A stretch of 7,683 nucleotides of DNA from contig NZAS01000054.1 of assembly GCA_002686195.1 (NCBI GenBank), positions 483 through 8,165 of the forward strand. The letters run 5' to 3'. The position numbers and the translations under genes were made by a program. The first letter of the stretch is position 1. Each line of letters opens with the position of its first letter. Source of the stretch: Candidatus Pacearchaeota archaeon. Its GTDB lineage: Archaea > Nanoarchaeota > Nanoarchaeia > Pacearchaeales > GW2011-AR1. The notes under the pieces are model-generated. The model made no database searches. It was not told where the DNA came from and saw only the letters and a list, made by a program, of their open reading frames with translations. Positions 5,826 to 7,683 of this stretch are shown here, in pieces.

Positions 5826-7683
5826 TTAAGATCCTGTTATTTCAAAAAATGGATCTACACCAAGTTCTGGTGGTTCTATTCTTTGATATGGATTATCTGA
5901 TTGTTCTCTAATAATAGTAAACAAATATTGTAATGGTGTTTGTGTACTACCTGTATTACCTTTATCTACTAAACCACCTTTGAATAATGCGTGTTTTTCT
6001 GGATCATTTAATAAATCCATTATTGCTTTTCTATTCATACCATATTGAGCATTTCTTCCATATGGTATATTATTACCAATCCATTCTAACATCCATGGTT
6101 GCATATCACCAGTTGATACTGCGTGACTAACCATAACAAGTATGTCTTGTTCATTTTCATCATTTGTAAGTTCCGTTGTTGCAAAATCACCTTTTTTTAA
6201 TGCCATAACAGTTGCGTTGGCTAATGATTCTTCTGGTTTAATATACGATTGTGGTCCAGCCTGTCTGCCTCCAGCTGTTTCCATATCTTCTATTTTCTTT
6301 TTGAATTCTACGTTTGCTTCAATTACTTTTTCGTTTAAAGTTTTCTCTCTCAGATCAACTTGAGTTACATTTGCTTCATCTACCCACGAAACTTCTTTTA
6401 ATACTTTAAATTTATTTGTAAAACCAGTATGACTGTATTCAATATAGTCTGCTTGATTTTGTAATTGTGCTGAAATTGGTACATTACCTTTTACTTTTGA
6501 ATATGGTTTAATTGAAAATTCTGAATACATACTATCACCAGCCTGCGTTATCTGTGATAACATTACAGGAGTACCTGCTTCATCATAATAGGTTATTTTA
6601 CCATTTGCAAGACTAATAGTAAAATCTTCAAAATTGCCTTGTAAATCATCAACTGTATCAAGATTTGCACTAACACCACCAAATGCTAATGGATCTTTTG
6701 CAACTGCTTGATGCATTTTTTTGTACTCCTCAAAAGCTGTCTGATTAGGAATATCATTTAGAGAAGCAAATATTTTTTGACCTGGAGCAAGTTCTCCTAT
6801 GAAAAAATTACCTTGAGTTGAATCAGTTCCACTTATATATTTGTCTGTTAGTTCTATTGCTCTGCCAATATCACCTCTTGTACTCACAATAAATTTTGCC
6901 AGCATAGTTTTATGCATTGCCATCATTGATTGTGTTTGTGCTGTTGACCATGAACCTTTTGTAAATCCGTATTTTGAATCATCACTAAACTCTGCTTCTG
7001 TTATGTTTTTTAAAACAGTTTCCATATTTTCTCCTTCATACCCTTCAGCTTCTAATTCACTTTTATATGATGACATATTCACAAGATTATTAGTATATGC
7101 TTTTGTTGCATCACCTAACTGTACAGATGCAAATTCTCTTCCTGGACCATGAATAGCCAATAATGCTAATAAAACATCGTCTTCAACTTTTTCACTTTGT
7201 TCTACTAATTTTTGCATAATTTGATATGTATTATCTTCACCATATTGCATATATGCCTGATTTATAAACTGAATTTGTGCATCACCATTCTCTGCATTAC
7301 TAAGACCTGTTTTAAAATCATTTACTAATTTTTGTGGCATAACATTGATCATATCAACTTGAATATTAAGTGTTGATGCTACATCTTTTTTTAATTGGTC
7401 TAGTCCTGCTTTAGTGTTATCTGTAGTTGGATCCCAATTTATAATACCTTTAGATATCAATGCTTGAACAGCATTGTTTCCATTATCATCTAATAATGTT
7501 GCTAATTCGTTTTGTGCAGTATTAAATGCCTCTATTTTTAATCTCTGTACCTTGATAGCTTGGTCTTTTTCATCTTGCGTTTTAAATATAACTTTGCCAT
7601 TTTTATCTTTAGTTTTTCCAACTACTATTGTTTCAAAATATTTTTCCCTTTCTTTTAAAAGAATTGCTTCTTGGGTTGCTTCT
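5826..7683 (-). CDS. Probable internal virion protein (gp15-like), C-terminal 618 residues; start beyond right edge
   Basis: Likely an inner-core/ejection protein lying upstream of the gp16-like genes, as gp15 does in T7 (gp15 is about 750 residues). The reading frame is open from base 7682; a TTG at 7460 could be mistaken for the start, but coding sequence continues upstream with no stop, no ATG and no Shine-Dalgarno site (visible start EATQEAILLKEREKYFETIV). In visible numbering, residues 1-75 are charged and helical; about 134-185 contain QFINQAYMQYGEDNTYQIMQ, then LLALLAIHGPGREFASVQLG, a helical repeat-like region; about 215-335 are mainly helical; about 345-385 include a beta-looking TISLANGKITYYDEAGTPVM; about 440-475 form a charged helix (NEKVIEANVEFKKKIEDME); the end has GNNIPYGRNAQYGMNRKAIM and finishes in EITGS. 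No membrane segment, signal peptide or transglycosylase motif is visible. It ends with TAA TAA and leads straight into the 568-residue gene. The virion role comes mostly from context. Confidence 0.6.
   Translation of the reverse strand, partial: EATQEAILLKEREKYFETIVVGKTKDKNGKVIFKTQDEKDQAIKVQRLKIEAFNTAQNELATLLDDNGNNAVQALISKGIINWDPTTDNTKAGLDQLKKDVASTLNIQVDMINVMPQKLVNDFKTGLSNAENGDAQIQFINQAYMQYGEDNTYQIMQKLVEQSEKVEDDVLLALLAIHGPGREFASVQLGDATKAYTNNLVNMSSYKSELEAEGYEGENMETVLKNITEAEFSDDSKYGFTKGSWSTAQTQSMMAMHKTMLAKFIVSTRGDIGRAIELTDKYISGTDSTQGNFFIGELAPGQKIFASLNDIPNQTAFEEYKKMHQAVAKDPLAFGGVSANLDTVDDLQGNFEDFTISLANGKITYYDEAGTPVMLSQITQAGDSMYSEFSIKPYSKVKGNVPISAQLQNQADYIEYSHTGFTNKFKVLKEVSWVDEANVTQVDLREKTLNEKVIEANVEFKKKIEDMETAGGRQAGPQSYIKPEESLANATVMALKKGDFATTELTNDENEQDILVMVSHAVSTGDMQPWMLEWIGNNIPYGRNAQYGMNRKAIMDLLNDPEKHALFKGGLVDKGNTGSTQTPLQYLFTIIREQSDNPYQRIEPPELGVDPFFEITGS
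5832..5835 (-). promoter_or_regulatory. Weak Shine-Dalgarno (AGGA) for the 568-aa gene
   Basis: The coding strand reads AGGA 10 bases before the ATG at 5821, inside the last codons of the upstream gene. Between them lie two consecutive in-frame TAA stops (5828-5826 and 5825-5823) that end the upstream gene. The match is short, so translation may also rely on re-initiation from the upstream gene. Confidence 0.5.

Noticed and set aside
6142..6363. 73-codon plus-strand frame
   Set aside because: It is antisense inside the partial internal virion gene, with no independent support.
6841..7152. 103-codon plus-strand frame
   Set aside because: It is antisense inside the partial internal virion gene; no Shine-Dalgarno site, and nothing recognisable in the translation.

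Overview
The window is an AT-rich (roughly one third G+C by eye), tightly packed block of virion genes from a tailed phage. All the real genes lie on the minus strand and read from the right edge towards the left edge. The best anchor is the leftmost gene. Its first ~110 residues have the layout of the T7 gp17-type tail-fibre N-terminal domain, followed by low-complexity fibre repeats rich in Gly, Thr and Ser. Together with three large upstream genes that look like internal virion (DNA-ejection) proteins, this gives the T7-like podovirus order of internal core proteins followed by tail fibre. The AT-rich composition, AGA-rich arginine usage and fibre motifs such as GGTGASSL suggest a marine podovirus, for example one infecting SAR11 or Prochlorococcus-like hosts. 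The host is inference only, because nothing in the window fixes it.

Layout in the direction of transcription (right to left): (1) 5826-7682, the 3' part (618 codons) of a large, mainly helical internal virion protein whose start lies beyond the right edge; (2) 4115-5821, a complete 568-residue protein with two Gly/Ala-rich hydrophobic stretches near its N-terminus, a beta-looking middle and an acidic helical tail; (3) 1116-4115, a complete 999-residue protein whose second half resembles large phage internal core / gp16-type ejection proteins; (4) 1-1085, the first 361 codons of the tail fibre, which runs off the left edge. Gaps are tiny: 4 bases, a 1-base stop/start overlap, and 30 bases. No promoter, terminator, RNA gene, mobile element or non-coding stretch of any size was seen, so this looks like a segment of one late operon.

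By analogy with T7, proteins 1-3 would be packed inside the capsid around the portal and ejected with the DNA to form a conduit through the cell envelope, while protein 4 would attach to the tail and recognise the host. The points most worth a second look are the division of the ejection machinery into at least three proteins with no lytic transglycosylase visible, the beta-looking region inside protein 2, an internal HGRK...EV.G..GM repeat in protein 3, and an exact 12-bp tandem repeat in the fibre gene. I did not find evidence for a wholly new type of system; this is mostly a divergent version of a known module.
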